DNA from: Coprococcus sp. OM04-5BH
GTDB lineage: Bacteria > Bacillota > Clostridia > Lachnospirales > Lachnospiraceae
Assembly (NCBI RefSeq): GCF_003482105.1
Contig: NZ_QULM01000001.1
Location: forward strand, 1-64,000
Reading direction: 5' to 3'
DNA length: 64,000 nt
A program made the translations under genes and the position numbers. Under the pieces are notes generated by a model that saw only the letters and a program-made list of their open reading frames with translations, did not search any database and was not told where the DNA came from. Shown piece after piece: positions 17,165 through 27,285 of this stretch. Position 1 is the stretch's first letter. Every line of letters starts with the position of its first letter.

Positions 17165-19651
17165 TTACTCCACTGATTTCAACGACTCAGCCATATTTAT
17201 ATTTTCAAGCTTTGCCGACATAATGAGATTTACCAGGAAGTTAAATACAAATGTCAGCACGATGCTATATACATAGCTAAGTGGTGCCACATACACATCA
17301 AAGGAAACCATGTCAACCTTTATCTGGGACATAACAAATCTGTGGAGAAACACTCCAAGTATAAGTCCGAAGACAATTCCAAATGCCGTAAGGACACGAT
17401 TTTCCCGGAATACATATGCAGAGGTTTCATTTTTGAAAAAGCCCAGCACCTTAATGGTCGCGATCTCTCTGATCCTTTCGGTAATGTTGATATTTGTAAG
17501 GTTATAGAGAACGATAAATGCCAGGGCACCAGCCGAAAGAATGACCACAATGACGATATAATTCATACTCTTCATCATATTTGAAATTCTTTCCTTCATG
17601 TCATTATTTACAGTTACAGACAGGATACTGCTGTCCTCCATAAGGTCTGCTGCCGCCTGATGGGCATCAATGCCGTCCTTTAGATTGAAATACACCGTCT
17701 TATATTCCGGAGCACCTCCCATCTGCTCCTCGTAGGTATCCGGAGAAATGAACACATAGTTGTATACGTGATTGTTAAATATCCCCGATACCTTGACCCT
17801 TATCTCCTTCATGTCACTGTTTCTCACAGTTATCTCATCACCGGTCTTGATACCATACTGTTCTGCCAGGGCATTGTTTATGACTGCCTCGCCTTTTCCC
17901 GGGTAATCTATCTCTCTCCCCTTATGATCCTTAAACTTCACATATCTTGATATATGTGCCGGATCCTCCATGATTATCATATTCACGGATTTTATTCCTG
18001 AATCCTCAACAAGATCCCAGCTCATTTCACTGACTATATCATATTCTTCAACATAATCGCCAAGCAATTCATCCAGTCTCGCAGTATCTGCACCTCCGGT
18101 CATATTGCCTGTATTAAAGCTTATGGTACCGTCTGCCACCTGTATCTCCCCAAACTGGGTATCGGCAAATCCCGTTATGGAGTCCTTAAGACCAAAGCCC
18201 GTAAGGAGCAGTGCCGTACAGCCGCTTATACCTATTATCATCATGAAGAAACGCTTCTTGTATCTGAAGATATTTCTCACAGAAACCTTCTTAAGGAACT
18301 TCATACGCTTCCATATAAATGGAATACGCTCCAACAAAACTCTCTTCCCCGGCTTCGGAGCCTTTGGTCTCATAAGTCCTGCTGCCGTTTCGGCAAGCTC
18401 ATACCGGCAGGACAGCCAGGTGGTTCCGATGGTACAGAGAAGTGACGCCGCCAGCACAATACAGATCAGCTTCCAGTCAACAACTCTTATGAGCGGAATA
18501 TTTATATACATAAGGTGGTAGGCATACCAGATAACCTCAGGGAACACATAGGTACCTATGAGGTATCCACCAACACAGCCGATCACCGCAGCAGTTCCTG
18601 AATAAATCATGTATTTGCCCATGATAGTTGCCTCACCATAACCCAGAGCCTTGAACATTCCTATCATGGATCGCTGCTCCTCCACCATTCTGTTCATGGT
18701 GGTCATGCACACAAGAACCGCAACAAGTATGAAAAACACCGGAAATACTCTTGATACACCATCCACAATACCTGAGTCACTCTCGAAGCACACATAGCCC
18801 ACATTGGTATTCCTGTCAAGAACATAATAGTCCACATCGTTAACGTCATCTATGGTCACGTCCCCGACCGCATCCGCCGGCATACCGGCAGCAACCATGA
18901 GCTCCCTGTACCTCTTAGTCACCTGATCCTTGCATATCTCATCCCATGCGTCATTCTTCTCATCCATGTAATCCTTGTACTCATCAGAGTACAGGTCATA
19001 ATCCTCATTAAACCTCACATATACATCTGTGTAATAGTCGCTCTCTATGTTGTCCGCCATAACATAAACGAAGCCTAAGAGCTTACCGCTTCCGATAGAT
19101 GTGGTTCCCCTCTCGAAGTTAATATATAACGGAGTATTGACGGTTCCAACTACTTTAAGCTCCTTCTCCTTCATGGCGTCGTAGTATGTGTCACTGTTCT
19201 CCTTAGACACTTTGATTGTGTCCCCTATGGACACGTCCGATATCTTGGCGTCCATAACACACTCGTCATTACTCTCCGGCATACGACCGTCAACCAGCTG
19301 AAGCTTGTTCACATCCTCCGGCAGGGACATGGTCTTTAAGACCTTCTCGTTTTCGTCAAAGCCCGAGTACAACAGGTCAAATGAATACACACCCTCGGCA
19401 GCTTTCACATCATCCTCCCCTGCAAATACTTCCACATCATCATCAGTAAATCCCAGTGTGGACATAAGGTGCAGATCGTAAAAATCCGATGTGCTGAGGA
19501 AATCCGATACAGTATTTACCATGTCCGGCTTGGTCATCTTAAGTCCCGAGAAGAAACCCACGCCCAGAGCAATAATAGCCATTATAGCCGCAAATCTTCC
19601 AAATGTATTTTTTATCTCACGAAATGTCGTGCGTCTCATCATTGATTTCAT
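17165..19651 (-). CDS. ABC transporter permease, MacB/FtsX type
   Basis: 828 residues. An N-terminal transmembrane segment follows FREIKNTFGRFAAIMAIIALGVGFF. A large extracytoplasmic domain (about 50-300), three membrane segments near 310-430, a second extracytoplasmic domain (about 490-700) and three C-terminal segments complete the two-FtsX-domain layout. The NMVEEQRSMIGMFKALGYGEATI and TERIREIATIKVLGFF coupling segments are typical. It begins seven bases after the ATPase gene. Such pairs export peptides or lipoproteins or sense envelope stress; the substrate is unknown. The ATG at 19651 is favoured over 19681, which overlaps the ATPase. Confidence 0.88.
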   Translation of the reverse strand: MKSMMRRTTFREIKNTFGRFAAIMAIIALGVGFFSGLKMTKPDMVNTVSDFLSTSDFYDLHLMSTLGFTDDDVEVFAGEDDVKAAEGVYSFDLLYSGFDENEKVLKTMSLPEDVNKLQLVDGRMPESNDECVMDAKISDVSIGDTIKVSKENSDTYYDAMKEKELKVVGTVNTPLYINFERGTTSIGSGKLLGFVYVMADNIESDYYTDVYVRFNEDYDLYSDEYKDYMDEKNDAWDEICKDQVTKRYRELMVAAGMPADAVGDVTIDDVNDVDYYVLDRNTNVGYVCFESDSGIVDGVSRVFPVFFILVAVLVCMTTMNRMVEEQRSMIGMFKALGYGEATIMGKYMIYSGTAAVIGCVGGYLIGTYVFPEVIWYAYHLMYINIPLIRVVDWKLICIVLAASLLCTIGTTWLSCRYELAETAAGLMRPKAPKPGKRVLLERIPFIWKRMKFLKKVSVRNIFRYKKRFFMMIIGISGCTALLLTGFGLKDSITGFADTQFGEIQVADGTISFNTGNMTGGADTARLDELLGDYVEEYDIVSEMSWDLVEDSGIKSVNMIIMEDPAHISRYVKFKDHKGREIDYPGKGEAVINNALAEQYGIKTGDEITVRNSDMKEIRVKVSGIFNNHVYNYVFISPDTYEEQMGGAPEYKTVYFNLKDGIDAHQAAADLMEDSSILSVTVNNDMKERISNMMKSMNYIVIVVILSAGALAFIVLYNLTNINITERIREIATIKVLGFFKNETSAYVFRENRVLTAFGIVFGLILGVFLHRFVMSQIKVDMVSFDVYVAPLSYVYSIVLTFVFNFLVNLIMSAKLENINMAESLKSVE

Positions 19652-19658
19652 AAAACAC

Positions 19659-20363
19659 CTACCATTCAAGATCTTCAACATTCATAATATTTTCGTTTTT
19701 TATGACCTTCTCAACAGTACCACTCTTCACAGTTATAACCCTGTCCGCCATGGCAGTAAGAGCCTGATTATGTGTTATGACTATAACTGTAGTGCCGGTG
19801 TTACGGCAGGTATCCTGAAGTAGTTTGAGTACTGCCTTACCTGTATTGTAGTCAAGAGCTCCTGTTGGCTCATCACATAAGAGAAGCTTCGGATTCTTCG
19901 CCAGAGCCCTTGCTATGGCAACTCTCTGCTGCTCTCCGCCCGACAGTTGGGCAGGGAAATTTGCCATACGATCCTCTAGCCCCACCTGCTTAAGTACAGT
20001 AGCCGCATCGAGAGGCTCTCTACAGATTTGTCCCGCAAGCTCCACATTCTCAAGGGCTGTAAGGTTCTGCACCAGATTATAAAACTGGAATACAAAGCCC
20101 ACATCATAACGTCTGTAGGCTGTAAGCTGTCTCTTGTTAAGCCTGGATATCTCCTCACCTGCAAGCTTTACGCTTCCGCTGGTCAAGGTATCCATTCCGC
20201 CAAGGATATTCAGTATAGTGGTCTTTCCGGCACCGGAAGCACCGACGATCACACAGAACTCCCCCTTTTCAATCTCAAAATTCACGTCACGAAGAGCATG
20301 TATCTCCACCTCACCGGTTTTGTACACCTTCTTTACATCCTTAAATTCAACATACGCACACAT
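19659..20363 (-). CDS. ABC transporter ATP-binding protein (LolD/MacB type)
   Basis: 234 residues. Walker [10 protein letters not shown] (residues 41-49), Q-loop [21 protein letters not shown], signature [17 protein letters not shown], Walker [13 protein letters not shown] and the H-loop VIVITHN are all intact. AAAGGAG five bases upstream fixes the ATG at 20363. It powers the adjacent FtsX-type permease. Confidence 0.93.
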   Translation of the reverse strand: MCAYVEFKDVKKVYKTGEVEIHALRDVNFEIEKGEFCVIVGASGAGKTTILNILGGMDTLTSGSVKLAGEEISRLNKRQLTAYRRYDVGFVFQFYNLVQNLTALENVELAGQICREPLDAATVLKQVGLEDRMANFPAQLSGGEQQRVAIARALAKNPKLLLCDEPTGALDYNTGKAVLKLLQDTCRNTGTTVIVITHNQALTAMADRVITVKSGTVEKVIKNENIMNVEDLEW

Positions 20364-20397
20364 AATATCTCCTTTCTGAAACCAAAAACACAACTGG

Positions 20398-20424
20398 AAA
20401 AGCCCGACTGAACGTCAGGCTTTT
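20398..20424. terminator. Hairpin terminator at the receiver-domain remnant
   Basis: AGCCTGAC/GTCGGGCT stem (one mismatch) with T-runs on both sides. It overlaps the stop of the receiver remnant. Confidence 0.55.
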
Positions 20425-20560
20425 TTCTTTATCTTCGCGAGACCTGCAGTCAGCTCTGCCATATCAATAGGCTTTGACATATGCCCGTTCATTCTCGCCT
20501 CAAGCCACTTGTCAACGTCGTCCTTAAAGGCATTTGCCGACAACGCAATTATTGGTATGC
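20415..20560 (-). pseudogene. C-terminal remnant of a response-regulator receiver domain
   Basis: About 47 codons read IPIIALSANAFKDDVDKW followed by LEARMNGHMSKPIDMAEL and a lysine-rich end. This is the last strand, the conserved Lys-Pro and final helix of a receiver domain as found in hybrid histidine kinases. Upstream the frame is closed by a stop, and a shifted frame up to about 20610 may be its decayed continuation. Nothing else of the kinase remains. Confidence 0.7.
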
Positions 20561-20742
20561 AAGCAGCTCAGTATCTCTGTTCACCCGCGACTCACTTTCA
20601 ATCAACATATTTGCACAATTATAGCAAATATTTATACATCCCACAACTTATATCGACATCCACCGATTATCGCCATCCATTTAACTGAATATATTATTCC
20701 AATGTTTTTTAGCTGATTTCCCCGGTATATATCCCTCCGGCT

Positions 20743-21312
20743 TTATTTTTTCAGAAAATGCTCCCTGTTTGGATATTCCTGTCGGAATGCAATAAGGGCA
20801 GCTTTCTGTAACAACGCAAATTCTTTATCCATATGAAGCATATGAGGTGCCGTAAAAGCAATGGCACTTATCTGTTCTGCAATTTTTTTTGTGACACTCT
20901 CATCCGACAACTGTCCCATTCCAAATACTATAGAGGTAAAGCCTCTGCCATTTCTGCTTACATCTATAAACTTGAGAAAAGCATTTTTTATCTCATTTAC
21001 CAAAATATCCTGCTCTTCCACGCTTCTCTTGTCCGCTTCGAAAAGACACAGTTCCGTAATAACATTTATTGCCTGTTTTTTTCTGGCCCCGCCTATGTCT
21101 ATGGCACCACCCTCGGCAACATATTTCATCTCCATAAGGCACTTGACAAATGCATCATTTTTAGGCTTCCTCTTCCCATATCTGGCAACCCAGAGTCTGT
21201 CCCTGAACAAATCTGTTCCAGTCTTTTGGTCAGGCGTATTTTTCTTTAATATCTCAAGCCTTTTTTCAGGATTTATCTCATTATAAAACTCTTCTGTCCA
21301 ATCATCTTGCAT
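20743..21312 (-). CDS. Conserved hypothetical protein (DUF6553-like)
   Basis: 189 residues, soluble, predicted mostly helical. It has no signal peptide or known catalytic motif. The pattern (MQDDWTEEFYNEINPEKRLEIL, a KYVAEGG segment, VFGMGQLSDESVTKKIAEQI) resembles a family I recall as DUF6553 from Lachnospiraceae; that label is tentative. A GAGAG ribosome site precedes the ATG. Confidence 0.6.
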   Translation of the reverse strand: MQDDWTEEFYNEINPEKRLEILKKNTPDQKTGTDLFRDRLWVARYGKRKPKNDAFVKCLMEMKYVAEGGAIDIGGARKKQAINVITELCLFEADKRSVEEQDILVNEIKNAFLKFIDVSRNGRGFTSIVFGMGQLSDESVTKKIAEQISAIAFTAPHMLHMDKEFALLQKAALIAFRQEYPNREHFLKK

Positions 21313-21371
21313 ATTTTTCTCTCTTCACCTTCCTATATGTTATGTACCAAATATTTCTTACCGGAAGAATA

Positions 21372-22418
21372 CTACTGTCGTGGTTTAAGAAATTTCTCCA
21401 CAGAAGATTCATCAACCTTCTGGTATGGTGATACATAGTATCTTCCCAGACTTAAATCATGAGATTCAATGTCAGTTTCCTTGAATATATCCACTGCCAG
21501 CTTTGCCATCTCCCTTGCCTGGTCCTCCTTGTCGTTATATACAGTTCCCTGCATAGTTCCGGCTTCCACTGCTTCAAGAGCATCTTTAAGCCCATCTATA
21601 CCAAATATCACAGGCCATTCCTCTTCAGGGTATCCTGCCTTCTTATATGCTTCCACAGCTCCCAGCGCCATCTCGTCATTGTTTGATATGACCATTTCTA
21701 TGCTGTTTCCATACTGGCTTATAAGCTGTGTCATCCTGTTCTCTGCCTGACCCCTGTTCCAATCAGCAAACTGATAGCTGAGCTTTTCAAGAGTGATATC
21801 TTTACTGATAAGTGTCTTGACAGAGCTGTCTGTTCTGCTTATGGCATCCTGGTGTCCCGCCTCACCCTCAAGGAGAATATACTGTATCTTTCCATCCCTA
21901 TTACGATCTACCTCCGGATGTTCATTTATATAATCTGCGGCAATCTCTCCCTGCATCTCTCCTGATTGTTTCGCATCGCATCCCACATAATACAGCTTAT
22001 CCCACTGCATAAGATCATCCATAACAGGTTCCCTGTTAAAAAAAATAACAGGAATATCATTATCTCTGGCATTTCTTATTATCTTTGAAGGAGCAGTTCT
22101 GTCCACCAGATTAACACACAGAATATCGCATCCTGCATCTATCATTTCCGCTGCCACCTCATCCTGGTCTTCCTGATCGTCATCTGCACTCCTTATAGAG
22201 ACTATGATCTTCATATGGGCAGTCTCCATGGATTTGAGTTCAGTTTTGAGACAATCAGTGAGTGCGTTGATAAATGCATCATTCTGCGTATAAGTTATAA
22301 CCCCTACCCTCAGGGTTGTGTAACTCTTGTGTTTCCTGCTTCCACAGCCCGCCAGACTCACCATCATACCCCAAATCAGTACAAAGGCTGTTATTTTTTT
22401 TAATATAAGTCTATTCAT
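21372..22418 (-). CDS. Galactose/glucose-binding protein-like lipoprotein, non-permuted
   Basis: 348 residues. The lipobox is SLAGC near residue 25. The fold follows the normal order: first strand LRVGVITYTQNDAF, CVNLVD, FFNREP, YYVGCDAKQSGEMQGE, calcium loop DRNRDGKIQ, GEAGHQDAISRT (His, Asp and Arg of the sugar site) and ISNNDEMALGAV. It is most like MglB, but it is the last gene of the sensor cluster rather than beside mglA/mglC. It overlaps the preceding gene by eight bases. A role as a periplasm-side sugar sensor for the kinase is inferred; transport partnership with MglAC is also possible. The sugar-stacking Phe is present in the NDAF segment. Confidence 0.85.
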   Translation of the reverse strand: MNRLILKKITAFVLIWGMMVSLAGCGSRKHKSYTTLRVGVITYTQNDAFINALTDCLKTELKSMETAHMKIIVSIRSADDDQEDQDEVAAEMIDAGCDILCVNLVDRTAPSKIIRNARDNDIPVIFFNREPVMDDLMQWDKLYYVGCDAKQSGEMQGEIAADYINEHPEVDRNRDGKIQYILLEGEAGHQDAISRTDSSVKTLISKDITLEKLSYQFADWNRGQAENRMTQLISQYGNSIEMVISNNDEMALGAVEAYKKAGYPEEEWPVIFGIDGLKDALEAVEAGTMQGTVYNDKEDQAREMAKLAVDIFKETDIESHDLSLGRYYVSPYQKVDESSVEKFLKPRQ

Positions 22419-23409
22419 ATGAGTATAAAAACCTTTCTACATCGTCAGAGAAAATATCCTCTCTGTAAATAACCTTAGCATCTGCCTCATGGCTTTCAAG
22501 GGAATAAAATGAATTGTCAAGCTTCTTCGCAAGTTCCATAATACTTTCATACCCTATATCATATCCATCCGGCACCACCAGACACCTTATCTGCCCATAA
22601 TCAAGAAGCGTCACTGACTTCATACTGCTTCCAATACCATATATCTCTGCGCCATCATACTTTCCGTCAACCGCTTCCTCCCCAAGGATATCAAGTACAT
22701 CTGTGTCCATTGCACATATATAATCAACTCTTTGGGAATTATCAACAAGACTGCACACATTCTGATTTTCAAGATAATAATACTCCCATATTATCTCACA
22801 TCCCGTACCTGAGAGGGCATCTATGACACCCTTTACCTGACTTACGGTTGCCTCTGTTTTCTCTCTGCCCGCATATATTCCAATCTTCTTCCCATCAAGG
22901 GCGCCTCCGTTATTTTTCACAAGCTCCTCACCAAGCTTATATCCCATCTGGTAATTATCAGGCTTTATAACAGGGAATCCACTTGCTGTATACTCTGCGT
23001 CATTCCCGGAGTCTTTCCCTTCGCCTGCGATATACACGTCCTCAGTAATAAGCACAAATGGCACCTCATTGTTTAGCTCCTGAAGCATCTGCAGAGTATT
23101 GCTTCCCGGTGCAGGACATATGATAAATGCATCCACATTATTGTCAAGCTGCTCATATATAAGGGTCTTTTCATCATCGGCATTTTTTATATCATCTGTA
23201 TTGCAGATAATAAGATGAAGATTATTCAAATCTGCTGAGTGCTTCAGTCCTTGGAAAAGAGCATCCCATCTCTTATCACCGGATCTCTCAACTATAACCG
23301 CAACCCTCTTCTGGGGAACATCCTCTTCGAATATTTTTCTTACAAAAAATACGGCAAGAGCCAAAAGAATCAATTCTGCCACAATAATGGTAATCTTACT
23401 TTTCTTCAT
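22411..23409 (-). CDS. Membrane-anchored sugar-binding-protein-like sensor
   Basis: 332 residues. One N-terminal membrane anchor (IIVAELILLALAVFFV) without a lipobox cysteine is followed by a type I periplasmic-binding fold (RVAVIVERSGDKRWDALFQGLK, NVDAFIICPAPG, DNYQMGYKLGEELV, KIGIYAGREKTEA). It lacks the calcium loop and the His-Asp-Arg sugar motif of MglB, so its ligand may differ. It overlaps the histidine kinase gene by 14 bases, indicating translational coupling. The likely role is ligand presentation to the kinase, as for ChvE-like proteins beside LytS-type kinases. Confidence 0.75.
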   Translation of the reverse strand: MKKSKITIIVAELILLALAVFFVRKIFEEDVPQKRVAVIVERSGDKRWDALFQGLKHSADLNNLHLIICNTDDIKNADDEKTLIYEQLDNNVDAFIICPAPGSNTLQMLQELNNEVPFVLITEDVYIAGEGKDSGNDAEYTASGFPVIKPDNYQMGYKLGEELVKNNGGALDGKKIGIYAGREKTEATVSQVKGVIDALSGTGCEIIWEYYYLENQNVCSLVDNSQRVDYICAMDTDVLDILGEEAVDGKYDGAEIYGIGSSMKSVTLLDYGQIRCLVVPDGYDIGYESIMELAKKLDNSFYSLESHEADAKVIYREDIFSDDVERFLYSYE

Positions 23410-25288
23410 CTGTCACCTTCGCCTTTCCGTATTTCTGTTTCTCAAGCTCCACACGATTCTGATCATTATAAGGTATCGCAGGAATATGGATAACTATTCT
23501 GGTTCCCTCATCAGGCTCGCTATACACCTGAAGTCCGTACTGACTGCCGAACATGAGCTGTATCCTGTTGTGAACATTGATAAGCCCCACTCCGGAGCCA
23601 TGCTTTGGTACCTTCTCATTATCTGAAAGGATGTTGTCAACAACCTCCTCTGACATTCCCATTCCATTGTCCTCAACAGTGATATAAATATCATCATCCT
23701 TCTTCTCACCGCGAACCGTGATCTTGCCGCCATCATCCTCATCCATATTGCCAACGCCGTAATAAATAGCATTTTCAAGTATAGGCTGAACCACTAGCTT
23801 TACAATACAGTAATCATTTACCTCTTCATCTATGATAAACTCAGTCTTAAAACGTTCTTTGTATCTTACCTTCTGTATGTTCATGTAGCTTCTGCTGTGC
23901 TGAATCTCATCTGATATCTTTATTATGGTTCTGCCCTTTGAAAGACTGATTCTTAAGAGCTTGGCAAGCTCAGATATCATAAATACCGCATCAGTATTCT
24001 TGTGAGCCTCAACCATCCAGGTAATCGATTCAAGCGTATTGTACAGAAAGTGAGGATTTATCTGGCTCTGAAGCGCATCCATCTCGCTCTTCCTACGCTG
24101 ATTCTGCTGCCTTATTATCTCCTCCATCAGTTCCTCGATCTGCTCATAGGACTTCTGGACGGAATAACCCAGGTGTCTTATCTCCGAAGATCCGCCCACG
24201 TATATATCCGGTTTCTCTCCTGCCTCATATGCCTTAACTGACTCATTAAGCTTAAGTATAGGTCTTGAGATTTTTTTTGTGATTATCCTGTTTACCTCAA
24301 GGATCATCATGAGAAGAACTATGGCTGTTGTGATTATATAATATCTGAATTTCTTAATATTTATAGTCTGAACCGTATCCGGGACCACACCAATTATCTT
24401 CCAACCGGTATATGCAATACTTCCAACAACCACATTTCCGCTTTTTCCGTTTAATTTCAGTTCATAGGTTCCGTCCTCCAGCATGGCAACCTTTCCTACA
24501 TCCTCTGATATAAGACCTCTGTCTATCTCTGTCCTCCTAGGATGATAGATTATCTTGCCTTCTCTGTTGCACAAGTAGTAGTATACTTCGTTGGAATCCT
24601 CATTTATAGCTTTCATGGTATCGGATATAACTGAACTCTTCATATCCACAAGGAGCACACCACTTACGGGCGTCTTTCCGTTGTTGATATCCACCGATCG
24701 GCTTAAAGATATTACCCAGTAATACTTATACGACTCATCTGCGAATAAATTCTGTATGTGCGGTGTAGAAAAATGTATATTCTCAATGTCCCTTAATGCA
24801 TCTGTATACCATTTCTGGGATTTCACATTCACGTTATCCTTCTGCTCCATGACAGGCTCTGCCGCCACCAGTTTCCCCTCATTATCAAATAACGCAAGGC
24901 TCTGGACTTTGTCATTATTTACCTCATAAAGCAGACTGAACTGTCTGGCAAATTCCTGATCATTTACATCGCCTTCCTGGATTATGTTATAATTCAAGGC
25001 ATTGGAAATCTGTCTCACATTAAGAAGATCTGAATCTATCTTTTCAACAGTGCTGTTTATAAGGCTCTCTGCATTAGATATAGCAGTCTGCTTTATAGCC
25101 CGCGTAAATCTGTTATAGATAAGCAGCCCCATAACGACGGTTGTAACTATCGTGAGTGTAGTAAGTACTGCCATGATTATGGATTGTATATCAAATCCTA
25201 TAAATCTTCCTCTGTGAAACCAGCCCCTTATTCTCATCTTAAGAGAATGTTTATCCTTCTGCTGTCCATATCCCTTTTTTTTACCCAT
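23396..25288 (-). CDS. Sensor histidine kinase, LytS/YesM type
   Basis: 630 residues. TM1 is at about residues 33-58, an extracellular Cache-like domain at 60-310 and TM2 at 316-333. A HAMP-like linker (RIITKKISRPILKLNESVKAYEAGE) follows. The His_kinase domain has the phospho-acceptor His413 in INPHFLYNTLESI, with N-box ILENAIYYGVG and G-box DNGMGMSEE. It phosphorylates the regulator encoded 30 bases upstream. The cluster order (regulator, kinase, two binding proteins) suggests it senses an extracellular sugar for the mgl genes. Confidence 0.93.
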   Translation of the reverse strand: MGKKKGYGQQKDKHSLKMRIRGWFHRGRFIGFDIQSIIMAVLTTLTIVTTVVMGLLIYNRFTRAIKQTAISNAESLINSTVEKIDSDLLNVRQISNALNYNIIQEGDVNDQEFARQFSLLYEVNNDKVQSLALFDNEGKLVAAEPVMEQKDNVNVKSQKWYTDALRDIENIHFSTPHIQNLFADESYKYYWVISLSRSVDINNGKTPVSGVLLVDMKSSVISDTMKAINEDSNEVYYYLCNREGKIIYHPRRTEIDRGLISEDVGKVAMLEDGTYELKLNGKSGNVVVGSIAYTGWKIIGVVPDTVQTINIKKFRYYIITTAIVLLMMILEVNRIITKKISRPILKLNESVKAYEAGEKPDIYVGGSSEIRHLGYSVQKSYEQIEELMEEIIRQQNQRRKSEMDALQSQINPHFLYNTLESITWMVEAHKNTDAVFMISELAKLLRISLSKGRTIIKISDEIQHSRSYMNIQKVRYKERFKTEFIIDEEVNDYCIVKLVVQPILENAIYYGVGNMDEDDGGKITVRGEKKDDDIYITVEDNGMGMSEEVVDNILSDNEKVPKHGSGVGLINVHNRIQLMFGSQYGLQVYSEPDEGTRIVIHIPAIPYNDQNRVELEKQKYGKAKVTDEEK

Positions 25289-25318
25289 AATAAGTGTTCT
25301 TCCATTTCTGTTTGATCA

Positions 25319-26923
25319 TCAGCCGTTCAGATGCTCTGTTCTGTACTTTGAGGGTGATACCCCAAAGCTCTTCTTAAACACATAGCTGAAATAGTTTGCA
25401 TCAAGATACCCCACCTTTTCTGCAATCTTATAGCTCTTCTCATTTGTCTCGAGTATGAGTGACGCCGCATGTTCCATTCTGTAATCCGTAAGATAGGAAA
25501 CAAATGACTTTCCTGTCTCCTTCTTAAATACCGAAGAAAAGTATGAGTTAGATACTCCCAGATCTGAACACACCGTATCCAACGACAGATTAGGCTCCAT
25601 ATATCTATCCCTTACTATATTCTGTGCATCTGTAACCAGTCTTCTTGAAGTGCTGTTTCGGGCATTCTTAAGTTCCTCGGCAATGGCTGTGGCTGTTTCT
25701 GTTATCCACGAGGTCAAGGTACTCTCATCCATCTCCGGTACCTTTTCATATGGATTTTCCACACCACAGCAGAACTCGTTAAAGTCAATAAAATTATTTG
25801 CACAAAATCTATAGAAAGCTCCCACCATCTCCATGGTGGCGAGGTTGTACTGACTTACAGTCTTGGCATTCCTGTGAAGCTTTTCGATCTCCTTTGCTGC
25901 CGATTTCTTTATTGCATCAACGGAGCCGAGATGTATATTCTTAAACAGATCATGCATTTTTGTATCCTCTGACTGGATGGCGATCTCCTGCTCTTTTGGT
26001 GCTATCTCACCGATATTTATAGCCCGCCCGGTTCCGTAGAGGACTCTGTAGGACAAAGCCTCTCTGGCGCCATCATAGGAATTATTTATATTAAAAAGGT
26101 TATCCAGGCATCTTCCGATACCTGCTGTAACCACGGCTCCCATAACTCTGTATGCCCATCTGCAGAACCTGTCGCAGGTATCCGTAAGCTGAGCTACAGT
26201 ATCCTCTGAGGCAAGCTCTACTATCAATACCGTGTTGCCGAGATAAGTAAATATCTGACTGTTCCACTCTGAAAGTATCCTGTCCTTAATTTCTCTTTCC
26301 ACTGACATGGACAACAGCAGGGGGTTCATGCCCTCCGGCACATGATGTTCTGATGTGTGGAATATGGCACAGCAATAATATGGTCCCCTCATATTTATCT
26401 GGTATGCGGAAAGGAATTTCTCATAGTCCGACTCCTTCACACGTCCTTCAATAAGAGATATGAACAAGTTCATCTGAAGCATAGGAAGGGAATCATTGAA
26501 ATAGTTCTCTAGCTTCTTCACGTTAAGCTTCTCTTCTCTCTCAATGTCCAGTGTATTCTTAAGTCTCTTGAGACAGTCTGACAGCTCCAGTGCATTGATA
26601 GGCTTAAGCATGTATTCTTCTATCTCGAGATGTACTGCCTCCTTGGCATATTCAAACTCATCAAAGCCTGTAAATATTATTATGTGTATATTGGGATATT
26701 CGTTATTCAGCCTTCTGGACAATTCAAGTCCGTCCATGTAAGGCATTTTTATATCTGTGATAACCACATCCGGCTGAAGCCTCTCTGAAAGCTCCAAGGC
26801 TTTTACTCCGTTGTTGGCACTGCCCACCACTTCGAAGCCCAGCATATCCCAGTGTATCTTATGTTCTATTACGTCAATTACCTCTTCTTCATCATCCACA
26901 AGAAGTACTTTATATTTATCCAT
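25319..26923 (-). CDS. YesN-type response regulator with AraC output
   Basis: 534 residues. The N-terminal receiver has the acidic pair DDEEE, phospho-acceptor Asp57 in ITDIKMPYMDG and Lys in YMLKPI. A long middle region of about 280 residues links it to a C-terminal AraC double HTH (SNSYFSSVFKKETGKSFVSYLTDYR and ANYFSYVFKKSFGVSPSKYR). GGAGG eight bases upstream supports the start. It is cognate to the adjacent YesM-type kinase and is the likely activator of the mgl operon transcribed just upstream. Confidence 0.93.
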   Translation of the reverse strand: MDKYKVLLVDDEEEVIDVIEHKIHWDMLGFEVVGSANNGVKALELSERLQPDVVITDIKMPYMDGLELSRRLNNEYPNIHIIIFTGFDEFEYAKEAVHLEIEEYMLKPINALELSDCLKRLKNTLDIEREEKLNVKKLENYFNDSLPMLQMNLFISLIEGRVKESDYEKFLSAYQINMRGPYYCCAIFHTSEHHVPEGMNPLLLSMSVEREIKDRILSEWNSQIFTYLGNTVLIVELASEDTVAQLTDTCDRFCRWAYRVMGAVVTAGIGRCLDNLFNINNSYDGAREALSYRVLYGTGRAINIGEIAPKEQEIAIQSEDTKMHDLFKNIHLGSVDAIKKSAAKEIEKLHRNAKTVSQYNLATMEMVGAFYRFCANNFIDFNEFCCGVENPYEKVPEMDESTLTSWITETATAIAEELKNARNSTSRRLVTDAQNIVRDRYMEPNLSLDTVCSDLGVSNSYFSSVFKKETGKSFVSYLTDYRMEHAASLILETNEKSYKIAEKVGYLDANYFSYVFKKSFGVSPSKYRTEHLNG

Positions 26924-27129
26924 CAGTTTTTCCTCCGATACTAAACATTATCCCATGTAACCCCATAGGTCTCAGAGAGTTGATATTTCCTGCCGATTTC
27001 TTTTACAAAGCACGGCAAATCTGCTTTCACATTTTCTTTCACACTATTTTCATTATATCAGATATTGTCGATTACATAAATCATTTTACTGAAACTTCAT
27101 ATATGCACATCTTTAAATTTTTCACATTT

Positions 27130-27285
27130 CTAAATACGTATATATTGGGAGTGATCATCCACATTCACATATAGTATAATGCCAGTCACGCTTGTTTTTC
27201 TATTCGGTTCGACCAGCTTATTAACCGCCAGTCGCCCAAACTCGTCGGAGCCATGAAAATCACGCACGTTGTTTGTGATTTTCAT
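27130..27285 (-). CDS. Mini-ORF within the MITE-like element
   Basis: 51 codons beginning MKITNNVRDFHGSDEFG, with GAGGAGGAG immediately upstream. Its ATG overlaps the TAA of a 16-codon ORF (27285-27335, MRFDLATGTKPMFEEE) in a TAATG arrangement, implying translational coupling. The GRLAVNKLVEPNRK segment has a decayed counterpart at 46003-46085. The frame reads through the element's terminal repeat. I do not recognise the peptide; it may not be functional. Confidence 0.4.
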   Translation of the reverse strand: MKITNNVRDFHGSDEFGRLAVNKLVEPNRKTSVTGIILYVNVDDHSQYIRI

